Assembly: GCA_010014835.2 (NCBI GenBank)
Contig: JAAAKB020000008.1
Span: 4,338,742 to 4,384,772, forward strand
Reading direction: 5' to 3'
From: Apostichopus leukothele
Lineage: Eukaryota > Echinodermata > Holothuroidea > Aspidochirotida > Stichopodidae
DNA: 46,031 bases
Under the pieces are notes generated by a model. That model made no database searches, was not told the DNA's origin, and saw only the letters and a program-made list of their open reading frames with translations. The translations under genes were made by a program, and so were the position numbers. Shown piece by piece: positions 1 through 13,700 of the stretch (position 1 is its first letter; each line of letters opens with the position of its first letter).

Positions 1-299
1 TGTAACAGAAGTTTTAGACACAATGCCCCATCGATCCCAGAAATACACATACAGCTTGCTACCCGTTGGTAATCAGACACTAGTGTACAGTCAATACATA
101 CAGCAGCTACGGCCAATACCCACAACTCAGGTGTTGATAAAAGATAACAAGGTATCACGTTTCATTACTGTCTGCATTTTGTAGCGACAAGAAGTAAACT
201 TCATTTGAAAGCAACGGAAAGTAACTTTTTCAGAGCGCGGCACGCGGTTTGGGGCGAGTCTTCAATGCCTTTAAGTGGACCTTTCTTTCCATCGCTCAC
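1..299 (-). other. RyR intron, cut by window edge
   Basis: No exon seen. The donor of the last visible RyR exon lies at 298-299. The expected following exon is absent, so this is the start of an intron running off the window. Confidence 0.6.
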
Positions 300-1702
300 C
301 TGTCTCACTGGTAGCTACCTGCCAACCAGAGCTTTCAGAGATATGTTCTGTTTCTACCTCCAGATTTCTATCTGGTACCCTGGACCAGCTGTACATCTGG
401 ATTGATTGCACTCTAACTCTTGAGGGACATTGTGGGGTGGAATTCTGAGCATCACCTTGGAACCACGCAGCAGACAATGGAAGACAATTCTGTAAAAGAC
501 AAGGACTTCAGTAAAAGGCTGATGAACTCTGTCTTCATGGATTGAATATCAGGAGTAGACATGGAATATGCATAACACTTTTAAGGCTCTCAAAAAGACC
601 AAAGACCAAAGACCAAAATAAAGTCAGCAAAAGCATGGTGGAAAGGCTACTGAGACAGAATCAAAACAAATCTAGACTCACAAGATAGAACAGCAGCTAC
701 ACTGTTATATGCTACAATGGTTTGAATAATGTTTTAGTGGTGGAATCAATTTGCATTACCATTTATTTTCTTGTTTTAAAATTCAAGAGTGATATTCCAC
801 TTATTCAGTTGCTTAATTGAAAATATTCAGGAAAAGTGGTCTTACTAGTTCATAATTGGCTATCATATGTGTAGACTTTTACTTTTGTTCATTTAACCAT
901 GTTTCTTTCTTGGTACATCTAATTAGGCTTGAAGGGTACTTTTATTTGCTATTTGTACCTAAAAAGCACATTTGCACCACTGTTGACTTTATCAGATGAT
1001 AGGGAAATATTTTCTGTGGGTACCAAGTATATTCTGCCATCTACGATCAAGTGGGAGTGAAAGAAGAATTTGAAATTTTCATATTGGTTTGTGGAATCTA
1101 GAGAGATGCAACATGTTGGTTTATAACATTCTGAATTAAAGATGATTTCATTATACCTTTTCTCTTCCAAGCTCAAATTGTACCATTTCCATACAAGTAG
1201 GTTGTAGGAAGACAGCAGGAAACAACTTGGAACATGGCTCAACCTGTGAATTGACAAGAGATAGTAAAACTAATCAAGTACTAAATGATTGTATGTAGTA
1301 CCATAACAATAAGAAAAAACTGAAAACATTCAATTGTATATCAAATCATACTAAGGTGATGTTATTCTATATTATTATGGATACACCCATACTGCTACAG
1401 GGTAAGGCAACATATTACTACGAGAAACAATTAATTTGAATATGGCAAGAACCATCTCTACATCTCTATTTTAAAGTTAGAGCTCACAGTATGAAGAGCT
1501 ATAGCTAATGAAGTATTAAGATAATCTTACCTTGTGCTTGACACTGATTTCCTTGCTATTGATATAGTATGAAAGTTCTCCATTACTGACATCCATTACA
1601 CACCCAACAACAATACCACCAGTGTGTCTACGGCCTCCAGGACTGGTCAGAACTTCAAGGTGATCTCCAACTCGGATGACAAAACTATCATGCCTTTTGA
1701 AG
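300..1702 (-). CDS. RYR: RyR exons 25-27 in window: SPRY3 domain and downstream
   Basis: Exons 1531-1702, 1157-1243 and 300-489. The first gives [37 protein letters not shown] and SVKHK. The second, only 87 bp, gives [12 protein letters not shown] and VQFELGREK, matching vertebrate VEPNTKLFPAVF and QFELGKQK. The third gives [43 protein letters not shown] and GWQV. The 3-prime end of the last exon is placed at the GTGAGC donor at 298-299 because conserved sequence stops there and the frame soon reads into a stop. The next exon (vertebrate counterpart HIPEENRCMDILELSE) is not in bases 1-299 and must lie beyond the edge. Confidence 0.93.
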
Positions 1703-4700
1703 CTTCAGAGGAAAAACACAAATTTTGCCATATTACAGCAGCATTTTTAATTTAGTCAGCAGTTTTACCAAACCTACTGAGTGGTACTCAAACCAAACTG
1801 AACTCCATTGATATGGGATTCTAGTATAAGACATGATCATAAACATTTATTATAACCAACTCAAAGAAGCTGCTTTAACTTGAATGTTTAAAAAAAATTC
1901 AACTTGTATTAATCATTCATAATGTCAGATTTGGAATGCATTATTAGTATAATCATAACGGTCTGAAATGATCATACAGTATTGTAAATAATCAAGAAGA
2001 ATAAAATTCATGTTTTGGAATCCAGTGCAGTTATTTCTTACTACATAAAGGTTCATATGTCACAATGGACACCTTCCTCAAGTCTCTAAGAATCAAGTCC
2101 TTCATGCACAATTTTTCCTTTGAAATGAATTTCCACTCTAGTACAATTCCTTATCGAAGATACGTTTTACACAGCACACCATTTCAAAGACCTTCATTGT
2201 AGATCACTGACTATGCTGGCTGCATGCAACCGCAACAGAAGCGAGAGTTATATGTATTTCAGGTTATGTACCTGGTAAAACTATTTGCTTCTGATGAACC
2301 ATCCTAACATAATACATTCGAGTTGCCACCCATAGTGGATCTAAGTACATTCTTTCCAGTCATGAGGTCTTACACTACATCATAAATCCTAGTGAAAATG
2401 TTAAGATCTCAGTCCTATTGAAAATGCATCTCTCTATGTCTCATTACCAGTTTTCATTATAACTGCTTAAACTGTCGTTATTATGATTATACAGTTTGCT
2501 TACTTTTCTTGGTCAGCTGCTGGCTCTCCTAGGACATGTATCTTCACCTCCCTGGTCTGACTGTCGTTAAATCTATGACTCTGCTGATGGAAACCGGGAG
2601 TCACCCATCCAACGTAAACTTCCTGAGATTCCTGACCAGGAAAAATTCTGATGGAAAAGGAATACTTAGTACTGGCCAAAATATCCACTGAGTCCTGCTC
2701 ACTGACATCTGACATAATGTCCATTGACTTATAGACATCAAAGCTATTGCCATTCGTGTCTACCCGGGAAATCTTGGGAATGTCACTACTCTCAACAGAG
2801 CTTTCTGTGGCCACCATCAGCTTTGGATGATGCCGTAATAAGGTGCCAGGCGGAGATGTCTCTGTACTTCTTGATATCGGTTTCTTGACTTCATTAGCTG
2901 GACTTCTTCTTCCATTCATCTCAACATACCTTGTTGACCCGTCATCCTTTAAAACAGTGCCAGCATCCATACTAGTGCTCTTAAGTGTGAAGAAACGATT
3001 TCGCTTGGATTTTGCAGGTGTCGGGGCCGGTTCTCTGGGTAGATCTTTCACCACCATTTCCGTCGGTGTTTCTGAAGGGACAGATCTGGCAACAGGAAAT
3101 TTCCGGCCGAGAGGTAGCTTACGTTTATCTTTCTCCAACGAATTTCCTTTCAATCTGCCACCATCGCTATCATAATCTGTAATAATGGTGGCAGTCTCGG
3201 AATCCAATGTATCTGATTCCATTCTCTTGTGCTCTGCAAGGATAGAACGAGTCCACAACATTTTTAAACCACAAAAGAAACACATTCCAAGCACCCACCT
3301 AAGCTTGACGAGTCAGCTAGCATAGCATGGCAGTTACTGCAACCATATGCCCAACACTACAAGCCTCTAAACTTTGATCATGGATTAGTACTATTCACCA
3401 TTCTACAATATCATCTATTAAAATTATCATAAACATGGTTGCTATTGTTCATGTTCACTACATGATACTCTTATCACTGGTTACTTATACGTTTTCTAAT
3501 TGCCAATGGTATAACCTGAGCATATCCCTAATGTGAAGTAAATAATCAAGCCACCAAATGTTTTAGGGTCACTTCTCTGCCCCTTAGTCCCTACATGAAG
3601 AGAGGATAACATTTAGGCAACTAATTTTGATGTTCTTGAGAAGTATACAGATCTAACAGATCCAAACATAGGTTGTGACATTAATGCAAAAAAACAATGA
3701 TTATCTATTGGTTGGCATGAATAATGTCACAAGCTCATCAAAACTGTTTTATGCACTTGAAGAAAAGCTCAGAGAAGAACTGAATTAACTTTATAGACAT
3801 AAATACCAGAAGCCCTTGGCATGCCTCCTCCTTGGAGCCAGGAGCTGTGGGTGGCGCATTTTATAAATTATCTGCGATAACAATAATCGTGCTTTAGTTT
3901 TGTGAACATTTCCTAGGGTATTTGCTAAGATAAATCTAAAAACTTCCAGATTCCGCATTGTGGTTTGCTTCAAATGATTCAAGATCCATATATTTATATC
4001 AATATCACTGAAGGTTTTGGAATGCTTCTAACAAGGTAATGAAGATAACTTTTACTCTACCAATAATCACAACATCAGAACTCAGCAATCAGGCGAGAAA
4101 TAAAACAGAAGAAAGGAAAATATGAATGAAATTACTTAATAGAAGTTTCCTTCGGATCGCTGCCTTGTTAGGAGACGACGAAGATAGATTATCGTGATAG
4201 AAGTCGCTCTCAGAGTCACTGCCATGCACAGAACTGTTGTAACCATTAAGAATCACTGCAGACAAACCATGCACCAAAAAAAATAGAAAGAATGTGAAAA
4301 ACCAAAAGGAAACCTCCAAAATATTGTCAGAGAAGAAAAAGATTTAAGATTAAAAGCTATCTGGCATGCATGTCACTGTGACTTGTCACCTCAAGAGAAG
4401 TGAAACAGGAAAGGTAAGAAAACTTCATAGGGTTTGTAACTGTAAGGAGAACTGTGGTGACATGGGATAGTTAACTTTTCCACATGTTTAAACATATGTG
4501 TACATACTTAACTAAAATCTGACAACCAAGCATGGCACTCATTCAATGCAGCTTTTTGCAGTCTTTTTTGGTAAAACAAAATTTGCATTTTTATCGTAAA
4601 ATACCATAGCAATGCTGTTCACTAACAAATCTTGTAAAGATTCAAAGCAAATAATGAAGATAATTGGAAACTTTCCAAAAGAAAACAAGAAAACCCATTT

Positions 4701-7700
4701 GAAAATTATGTAAAATGCTAGAAGGGGTTCTTTAACAGTTTGATCAATTTGCTATCATATTTCAAGAGGCTCTTGGGTAATTATATCATTCTTTTAAACA
4801 TTGAAGGCAAATATACTTATAGAGAAGTTGATTCATGTGTTTTTATTTCCAACAGTGCAATATGATACCATTTTCCTTTTCCCTTGAGACAATGTCACAG
4901 TTCAATAGCATGGAGATGATTCAAGCAGCTCATAGAAACTAAACAAATAACATATTTAATACCAGACTATGGGAGAGAGTATCAATACAGTTGGAGCAAC
5001 TCAGCAAATCAACCTACAAGACAATCAGCTTCAGCTGAGGGATTCCAATAAGATATGCACAACGAGTAGCAACTAATCAGCTTCACAATAGTTACATCAG
5101 CTACTTGTTCAAATTGGAAATATGATACATTGTAAAAATAACAAGATTTTACAAATAAACTGGGCATGACACTTTTAACAAAGAAACCATTAATTTTAAT
5201 GACTAAAATTTGTCACGAGAAAGCCTTCAGAGGCAATTAGTGATTAGTCCCCAGAAAATTATAAAATATGTGTTTTAGAAACAAACTTGTCCTTACAGGA
5301 AGAGTTATTTGATTGCATAGATGATTTTAAAGCAACATCTTAACTGTAAAGGTTAGAAACACCAATACAGAAGAAATTAGAAAGAAACCCATTTCACATC
5401 AAACAGGATTTGAAACTATTGAAAGAAATTTAACATGGCACACTTCATACTCTTAACATATCACAGCATGTGGAAGGGGTCTACAAAAAAAACATAAGAG
5501 GTGTCCAAAAACAATCATAAAGGGGTCTCAACCATAGAAGGGGGTTGAGGAAGTAGAATGGCTAACTCTTCACAAGTCAATTGCAGTTGTATGTTAATTT
5601 GTTTAGTTGTGCATTAAAGGATGTAATGATGAAAGATGTTATTGTCAACAGAAAAACCCAAAAGAAAGTCTCCATCCCCAGCAGCAGTGTTTAACAAATC
5701 TATTACCAAAGAATGAAGCTACTTTACATTTGATTGAAGGTTGTTTGACGGATGAATGTAATACATCATGCATCCTACCTTTCCTGGGAGCATCCACTGA
5801 ATTGGTTTCCAGGTAGTCCAAGCTGTTATTACCTTGTTGACGTTTCCAGATATTTCTCTTGTTATTGGCCGGAGAGAGAGTTGGCACTTGGATGGAGAGA
5901 GCTAGTTCACCACTGTAATACACACAAAATGTGCAAAAGTCACCATGCAACATATAAATTAAGCAATAGATTGCTATTATAAGAACTCAAATAGTGATAC
6001 ATTCAAATTGTACAAAACTCTACAGAGATAACAAAAACTGCATTATTGTAAATATAACTCATAAACTACACAGTAAACATATTGCACTGTATCACATTCT
6101 TAAATGGCAGCAATATGGTTTGTCAATGGCTTCAGCTACAAATACTTTTGTAAGCACATAACTGCAAATACGAATAAAGTGTAATTGCTTTGTCAAATAT
6201 TTGGTGTGATTCTGCCTAATTGAATGTAATACCAGCTTTAAGAATAACATTAAGCAGAAGAGAATCGTAATGGTTCCATAAACACCTGGAAACTTGGTTC
6301 ACCTTACCTAGTTGGATAATCCTGGCATTCCACAGGCATGCTCAGTCGCAAAAACTCATACGGTAGATTCTCCATCGCGTTGAACTTTTTATGTGAAATC
6401 CTGAGACAAGGTGGTCCTTCCACACTGTTTGCAGAGAAATCAGAGGAAACTCATTAGAACACACATGTAAGGAATCATGAAGAATCAGTTGATACAAACT
6501 TACTTCATTTAAGAAAGTTCAAAGTTAATAAACACTTACTGCATTTCATCAAACGGTATACCATTCATGTACAGTCTAAGCAAGGTATGTTAGCATGACT
6601 TCAACATACTGACTACTAAAAACATAATTAACTAAACATTTTGGATGAAGTGAAAAATCATGTTATCGACCTATGTAACATGTGTTTCTAGGAACAATGT
6701 TAAGGACTGAGATCGGTACTATAAGAGATGTAGATGTCCTTCAACAGATCAATTTCATTGATGGTTTCCACTTTTGGTACTATGATTACAACAACAGAAC
6801 ATAGAGTGAAGGAATATACAACTCAGATGCATTGTTAATATCTTTACCCAGCAGGTATCCGTGTAACTTCAAGATCTGGATGGTCCTCATCAACCGTTTT
6901 AAAACATGGTTGGCTCTTGCTATACCACAGTGGCATAGATTTCTTCATGTTACTGGAAAAATACAACAGATGGAACATATCTAAGTTACTGTAACCGAAA
7001 GCCACTGATCAAAAGTATCACAACTGAAATAAATGTTTTGTACATACATGTTAAAGTAACTAAGCGCTCTTTTCTTGTTAGTGGATTCAAGCTTACAGGA
7101 AGAGATCACCACTGATTTTTGGTTGGTGGTCACTTCAGTTTTCAAATATTTTCTATTAAATTGACAATTAATGCTACTTCAACATGCTCATTCAGTCTTC
7201 CTTGATTTGAAAATTGGAAAATACTTAAAAGGAAAAGGAATGATCTTAGAAGGGGAGGGAGGGTGTGGGGATAGTTAAAACAATCTTAGTGGAACTGTCA
7301 TACCCAAATACCATATGGAGTCACAAGATGAGAATGGTAACTATTGTGAACCCTCCTTCAGGTCATCAGGATATATAATATCAACACCAGAAATTAAACT
7401 AATAGCACTTAATCTCAGGCTAATGCTGATCACATTAACTAGAAGTATATTAAATATATTAAAAATATTTTAAAAATATTTAACGTCAAAAAAATACTTA
7501 CACACAAAATGGCTCATAGCCTTCTTGAAGACCACATATGGTAAAGTATTTCAGGGCATAAACATCCTATGAAAAATAAAATAAAATCATACCATATATG
7601 TCCAGCATGCAACGTACAAGAGAAACCCTAATGAGAGTGGTGTCACAACACGCATAACTTTTACAACTGTATTGTAAGTGTGTATTACCTTCTTGAAAGT

Positions 7701-10700
7701 TAAAGGAACAAGTCTCCATCAATATTTTTTCTTTCATATACGCTTTTAGCAATAATGATGAGTGGACAATCATGTCCTTTCAAGCAGATTGTAACATAAT
7801 GCCTGTTTACCATAAATGAGAACCAAATAAATCATTAGCTACTTACTTAGCTTATTACTTTAATGTCACAACAGATACTTACAATGTCATGTACATCTGC
7901 TTTTCTTTTTGTCAATGTAAAAATATCCATTCTTAGCTCAGCACTACAACTATTCCATTAACCTAGGTACATCCTTATCGGACAATAAACCTTAGGGCTT
8001 AAGTTTTGTCAGTTAAAGAGAGTTCTCACTAGAGCCCCAATCCTGAACCGATGCTTAAGAAAAAGTAATAATTTATAACACAATTCAATTTGCATTCATA
8101 TTTGATTGCCGGCTCTGGATCCGACTGCCTATGGGGAGTCACTGAACATGAAGGTTAATATGGTGGCAAAAATGCTTCATGTGAATATCGTTGTGCAAAT
8201 AGATGTATATGTCCCCTGTGTATTCAAAATTCAATACAGACTGCATTGCATAAAAGGTACATATACTTTTCTCAGTACTGATGTAATGAGGTAAATGTTC
8301 TGACGGTGCTGTGTGTTCTCTGTTATTGAAATAGGTACAAATTATTCTGCGACAACATCAGCAGTATAGTAATAGTGCCAGGCCTGATTCCCAATTAAAG
8401 TGACAGTTTACAATGAATCAATCAAAGTCTCCCTTTATGTGACACATTTATCAAAATCGATGCAGTTAAGTTCAAAATTCCTTCAAAATATATGTTGAAA
8501 AAGCAAGGAGAAACGGCATGAAGGATAAATAGTAAAACCCATAAGCAGACCATTCAACATGAAGAGTAAATGATTTCAGGAACAATTTGCAGCTACAAGT
8601 GATAAGCAGGACACAGTTTGCCTGTATTAATCTCAGGCCACCATGTATTCCAGAGCATGCAGATTCAGTGTAAGTGACGTCTAGCACCAAATCTGATCTC
8701 CTATGATGGGTTCATCAAGATCTCAGGGCCAGATCAGATCCTGACCTGATCCTCTGTTCTCTTTTGCAATATTCAAAAGGCTACAGGTGAATTTCATACA
8801 CATCAAAGAACTTCTCACTTGAGTGGAAATGTAAGAATTTTAGTTGGAATATCTCTATGGTGTTGGTTTAAGTAATGAAAAGCACCCAAGCATTTTATGC
8901 CGGTAAACAGTTATATCATTGAAGTTAACAATTGGCAGTGGGTATTTTTTTTTTCAATCATACCTGACCAAAATAGAGATGAGCTTCTTCCCCTGCAGCA
9001 AGCATGAAGACCGGAACAAGACCTATGATAAGAAAAAGGTTCATTTCTGCAGATTCCAAAGTAAGTCTCACATACAAAACCCCAAAATACATACTTTCTT
9101 GCCATGTAATCTCCTTATATTCCAAGACACTTTACATCTGTAATACACAAGTATATTAATGAGTCTTAGTCTCTACTGTTAAGCACTCTGAATGGTGTCA
9201 AACTCTTCATTCATTTAAAACATATCCCAGCTAGGCCTGATCAAACTAATCAATAAGGTATTTTAAATGTTTATCTTCTATAGTTGCTTTTCAGCAGTCT
9301 TCTTCCTGTATAAACTTGTAGTGATTTTTAGTCTTAATGACTCTGTAAACTGATGAATATTTATAAATTCAACTTACCGTCACCAATTTCAACATCTCTG
9401 AAAGCAACTTCTGTACCAGCTTGGCAGGTTAGATACTCTCCATTCAGAGTAAAACCTAAGTAAATTAAAGAAGAGGACAAATATCATGAAATTGTTTTGA
9501 TCAGAAAAGCTGATGAAAAAGCTTGAAAGAAGCAAGGAGTTACTCTCCAGCCAGACTCTCTGCCAGACAGGAAGAGCCACAGATCGTGCAAGTTGATCTG
9601 GTACTAAGAAACAACTCTTTATAAACCAGTAGACTTCACAAACTGATCGGTCAGTTTGTCCAAGAAAACAAAACATATTATTTATGAAATAGTAAGGTTT
9701 GACTTACTTATCGTTCTCTCATCAGCATTCAACATACAGCCAATGACATCACCTTCTTGCCACACCTTCCCAAAGCTTTCTGATCCCTGAAACCATTTAC
9801 GAGCCTAGCACAAAGGGAAAAAAATTGAAGTTTAGAAAAGAAGGCTTCGCAGAACTTTCACAATCTTGACAGACATCATGTCCTGAGTCCAACATGTCAT
9901 ATACATGTTACTAGCTTTCATTAACAATGGAGTAGACAAAAACCTACTCCTCTAATGAAATGAAACAGTCATAGATCTGAATTCATTTGTACTTCTTTAG
10001 CAACATCATGAAAGGGTGTTTCAAAGAGGCATTTCTAAGACCATCATTTTGATACACAGCTTAACAGTACCTTTGACTGCTCAATCATAGGCTGGAGGTT
10101 AATATAATTAATAGGTATAGCTGTGGGCTGGCATTAGCAACACTCTTAGATGGATAGAGAACAAACATTAAATCTCAGTGAAAGTTATCTACTAATACCA
10201 CGGGAATGATCTTAACAAACTGCTTGGCTACTACACAGCCTGCTTAGATAACTCAACAGAAGTGAGTGCCTCCTTAGATCACTCACTATAGAATTTCCTC
10301 TACCTTTGGTGTATCCAACAATACATTTAATGATGTATGACTGTGAGTCATTATCAACTTATTTCTCTTTACTTCATACTTACCACAAATCCATCAAATA
10401 CATATGACTGACCATCTGTTCCCAGCTGAGATCCGGCTCCCAAAGATGGATTGCCCCAACCAACCCTGACAATGCCCTGGCTCTTCACTTCAAGCTCATA
10501 GTACCTATGGAGCAAAATGAATGACAAACCAAATATCTCTTCTAACATGCTTGGTGATTAAAATATAATCACAATGAATGAAATATTTATTTCATTAAAA
10601 ATCATCAAGTTGTTAAGAATACAATGTCATTTACTCTCAGTAAATGTTGCAATGAGTGGTGAGTGCAGTAGGACACCATTGAATATTTAACATCTCACTA

Positions 10701-13700
10701 GACACTGCACAGTCTCATCATAGATACTTCAATCATACCATTTCATTATATCTCTCTTACCTTCTTCTTCTTAACATTCACATGGTAAATATACAGTTCT
10801 AAGTATAATTTACAGACTACTAGAATAATTGTATAAATTATTAAGTTTGTGTGAATGTTAAAGACTTACCACTTTCCTTTTGTAACAGCATATGTTTTCT
10901 GTGCTCTGAATATTCTTGTCCTTCTTCCCTTGTCTGACATTTCTCTGGACAGTCCTGTACACAACCAAGCAATCAAATAGCTCTGTCAGTACTTGTAACT
11001 TTCTTCAGTATTAATAACAAACATATACTCTACTTCTGCAAACAAAGTCTTTCTTCACTCCAGAAATATTAATTCTAGCAGCATCCATTAACTTGGGTAA
11101 TTCATCAAAGTTAAGACAAACGATGTTTTCATTCCACCTCACAAACTCTTTAAAATACCTTCATTTATCAGAAAACTTTATTATATATTCAAAGAATTAA
11201 ATACAGCCAGCCATTCTTTACACCTCTCCTCAACACAGGGCTTGATTCGGTTGTACAAATGCAAAGTCACTGCCTGAGATTTGTGAACAATGAATACAGG
11301 TATTCTACATTTGCATAAATGTAGGAAATTTCAGTGCAATCACTTAAAAGTTCATCTAAGTTCTGATGTAATTTGTTTCATGACATAAATATCTTTTGAT
11401 TTTAGTTGTAACAATTATCCACTCTTCTTATTGTCATTATAATTTGACTGATCTTCAGTTCATTATCCTCTCCATTCTTCCAATCTTGTCAATACAATAT
11501 AATTGCTACACAACCTGCGTACCTCTAAAGGTTCCTTCCTGCTGCTCTGAGGGTGGGGGTTCAAGGGTGTAGCCAAAGCCAAGAATGGTCCTGACTGTCT
11601 CACTAGCAGTGTCTCGATTCAACTTCTTTGCACCATCGTCTAGTTGACTGTAAGGGATTAACTGTGGATTCCTTCTGAATGTGCCATCCTTGAAAATAAG
11701 AGAACAGAGGAAACTCTAGTCAAATGTGTGTCAATTTGTGTTGATTGGCAGAAAATATATAGGCCTATATATGATTTTCGGAAAATACCATATACCTTAT
11801 GGTTATCAAACATTCCAAATCACATAACCACATGGTATGAATGAAAGCAATACCTCTTTTTAAGTCCTAATAAAATTGCTCTTTGGAATCACATGTACCT
11901 ATAGTAAATTTATTAGAACAAAGTTTCAACACCTATCCTGCCACAACAAACAAAGATCTCCCAGTCATTAAGTGATGTAGGCTCAACTTTCGTTTATTCT
12001 ACAAAATCAGTAAAAGTATGACCACAGCTCCTCTGGGCTGTCGAGACCAATATGCAATATGCCGGCCTCCTCATATAACTCAGAGGTTCAGCATAGTGCT
12101 TAGTAGTGTTATGTAGTGGAGGATGTGATTAATAGGCTTGTGAGCACACAACGTTCAAACGGCGCTGAGATTTGACAATGGTCCTGAATCATCTTTACAA
12201 ATATCGACGACACCAAACATTGAACCTCACAAATATATTTTGAAACAACAATGTACTCAAGACAACCAAGTTCTAGCCCAATTTTACACATTTGTAACAT
12301 TTTGGACAAACAAAGTGAGAGTCTGAAGAGAAAGTAGATGATTCACCTCTGCAAGACCATAGGTCCATCCTTGTTCCATTCGGTCTCTAGCCCAGACATT
12401 GTGAGCATTCTCAGCAAGCTGTTCAACCAGTCTGGTCATCTTGGGGGTCACACTCACAGTTGAAAGGTTATAAGGAGCTGGCTTGTAACCATTTGACATG
12501 AGGTAACTGCATAGAAATACACAGAGCAATTTCTAATTATTTCAGCATTCTCTATTCAAATATTTCAAGTGTCTTTTATTCTATTCTCACTCATTTTTCA
12601 TCCCATGTGATCTCCATGACATTTTCAAACATTGGTTCATCAACAATTTAATCACAAGTTGGATGATCTAAGAAAAATGCAGACAATCAAAGCTTTAACT
12701 TTCACATCATTATTATAAGGTAAGTATTCACAGGGACTTAAGAGAGATTTTTTAAAGAAAGTGACATCCAAACGTTGAGAAGAAGATATTTAACTACAAA
12801 GATTTAATATCAAACTAACTTCATTGGCAGCCTTAGTCTTTTCAAGGTGGTCTTAGAAGCTTCTTCATCAATGCTGATGTGGTATCCAAGTGCAATCAAG
12901 GTTCTGAAAAGACCAAATACATTACAGACATTAAAACCTTTAGGAAGACGAAGTCAACTTCAATAGCATTTAGATGACTCTCATACAGCTCCGTACAGGA
13001 ATGGCCACATTGTCCTACTGCTACAACAGTATGTAGGTTACTTCCCATCATGCAATGCTCACATGCAATAAAATCTTGTGTTTCTAATAGACATTTTTGA
13101 TACATCTTCTTAATGCTTCACTCACCATAATATATTTAATTGACATGAATGTTTCCCTGACTACATTATGTGGAAATCAAACCAAGCAGACAACTATAAG
13201 CTATCAATTGCTTTCTGATATTACATGGGCATGAAAACATTTTTTTTATAGAAATACAAAGTTCTGAGAGCAGCAAAGTAATTAACAATTACCAAATGTA
13301 TCAAATCTTAAAAAATGTGAAATTTTGTCACTGATAAAAAGAAGAAAGGAAAGCAATTAGTAACTTCTGGCAAGCATACCTCAGTGTTTCATAGGCCATG
13401 GTGATATCAAAATTCTTCTCTTGCTCTGACAGGTTGGCAAAAAACGTGAGACAAGGATGTACTTTCTTGCCGTCATCTCTGACCTATGAGAAGAGTGTGG
13501 AATATTGGCATCATAAGATAGTCAAATGAATGTTCTTGTATTTGTGGTTAATTGAAACTTAATCATTCACATTGTGTAACAGTTAGCTACACTTACATTC
13601 TTAGTCTTAAATGTCGCTTTTAAATCAGAATTTCAGTCTTAATGTATCTATAATCATTCAAGGAAAATAGAACATATTGAGTGCTAGTAATGTTTCAATA

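Noticed and set aside
949-1257. 102-codon minus-strand open frame
   Set aside because: Overlaps the real 87-bp RyR exon (1157-1243) in a different frame. The spliced exon matches RyR and this frame does not.
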